From Pelobacter sp. UBA5610 (GTDB lineage Bacteria > Desulfobacterota > Desulfuromonadia > Desulfuromonadales > Syntrophotaleaceae), in assembly GCA_002424645.1 (NCBI GenBank), contig DIKU01000031.1, positions 15,005 to 28,146 of the forward strand: a DNA stretch of 13,142 bases, given 5' to 3'. Shown in pieces: positions 12,987-13,142 of the stretch (positions are counted from its first letter, which is position 1; every line of letters begins with the position of its first letter). The notes under the pieces were generated by a model, which was given only the letters and a program-made list of their open reading frames with translations, had not been told where the DNA came from and ran no database searches. The position numbers and the translations under genes were made by a program.

Positions 12987-13142
12987 TCAGGCTGATTTCT
13001 TTAGGAACTGTTCCGTGGCAAGCAACAGGTCTTCGATGGTGAGTACGGTGAAATAATGCCGTTCGGCAAAGGTGACGATTTCGGGCAGGCGGGCCATGCT
13101 ACCGTCCTCGTTGGTCAATTCGCAAAGCACGCCGGCGGGCTT
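12987..13142 (-). CDS. ribB: 3,4-dihydroxy-2-butanone 4-phosphate synthase, C-terminal part
   Basis: The last 51 codons of a gene that starts beyond the right edge. The product makes the four-carbon unit of riboflavin from ribulose 5-phosphate. The stretch GVLCELTNEDGSMARLPE matches the conserved block of RibB, and FTVLTIEDLLLATEQF closely follows the E. coli RibB end (VTIEDLVAYRQ). The protein stops about 12 residues after that helix, so no GTP cyclohydrolase II domain follows. This is therefore a stand-alone RibB, not RibBA, in its C-terminal layout. The stop is followed at once by a strong hairpin. Confidence 0.88.
   Translation of the reverse strand, partial: KPAGVLCELTNEDGSMARLPEIVTFAERHYFTVLTIEDLLLATEQFLKKSA

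Overview
The window reads as chromosome of an anaerobic Gram-negative bacterium, most likely of the Desulfuromonadales (Desulfuromonas/Pelobacter/Geobacter type). The lineage is inferred from gene content: a class I hybrid cluster protein, a FeoB of the 'IPCSAQ' type, an LbtU-type outer-membrane porin, a lipoprotein with a lipobox, and strong GGAGG ribosome binding sites. No rRNA, tRNA, transposase or CRISPR is visible.

Left part (1-6168, all minus strand): hcp, the hybrid cluster protein, ends at a strong terminator and has an FNR/HcpR-type palindrome upstream. Beside it is a tight four-gene operon transcribed in the order C39-like cysteine peptidase, RimK-like ATP-grasp ligase with an N-terminal RLAN-type domain, GCS2-type carboxylate-amine ligase, and N-formylglutamate amidohydrolase-like enzyme. 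The first three genes overlap by 11 and 4 bases and the last follows after 21 bases. This looks like a pathway that builds and trims an unknown peptide or amide-linked metabolite.

Middle (6169-11348): a 430-base divergent region, then a plus-strand coiled-coil lipoprotein gene with its own terminator. Facing it is a minus-strand iron-uptake locus, feoA - feoB - a 51-residue eight-cysteine protein - an LbtU-family porin, closed by a second terminator. Two Fur-box-like palindromes flank a sigma70-type promoter ahead of feoA. The locus would join an outer-membrane porin to the inner-membrane Fe(II) transporter under iron control.

Right part (11349-13142): a plus-strand gene for an uncharacterised polytopic membrane protein with a TTG start, then about 930 bases without a convincing protein gene, then the C-terminal 51 residues of minus-strand ribB at the window edge. 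The 930-base stretch holds the most unusual object here: three near-identical 218-bp tandem units plus a divergent partial fourth. Read on the minus strand, every unit ends in a hairpin followed by seven or eight T. In units 1-3 the hairpin loop shows CACCTCC, the anti-Shine-Dalgarno sequence of 16S rRNA, and a second CACCTCCAT lies just upstream in all four. The best reading is a tandem family of small RNAs with anti-Shine-Dalgarno loops, comparable in logic to the 'cuckoo' (CcsR-type) sRNAs of alphaproteobacteria but unrelated in sequence as far as can be judged here.
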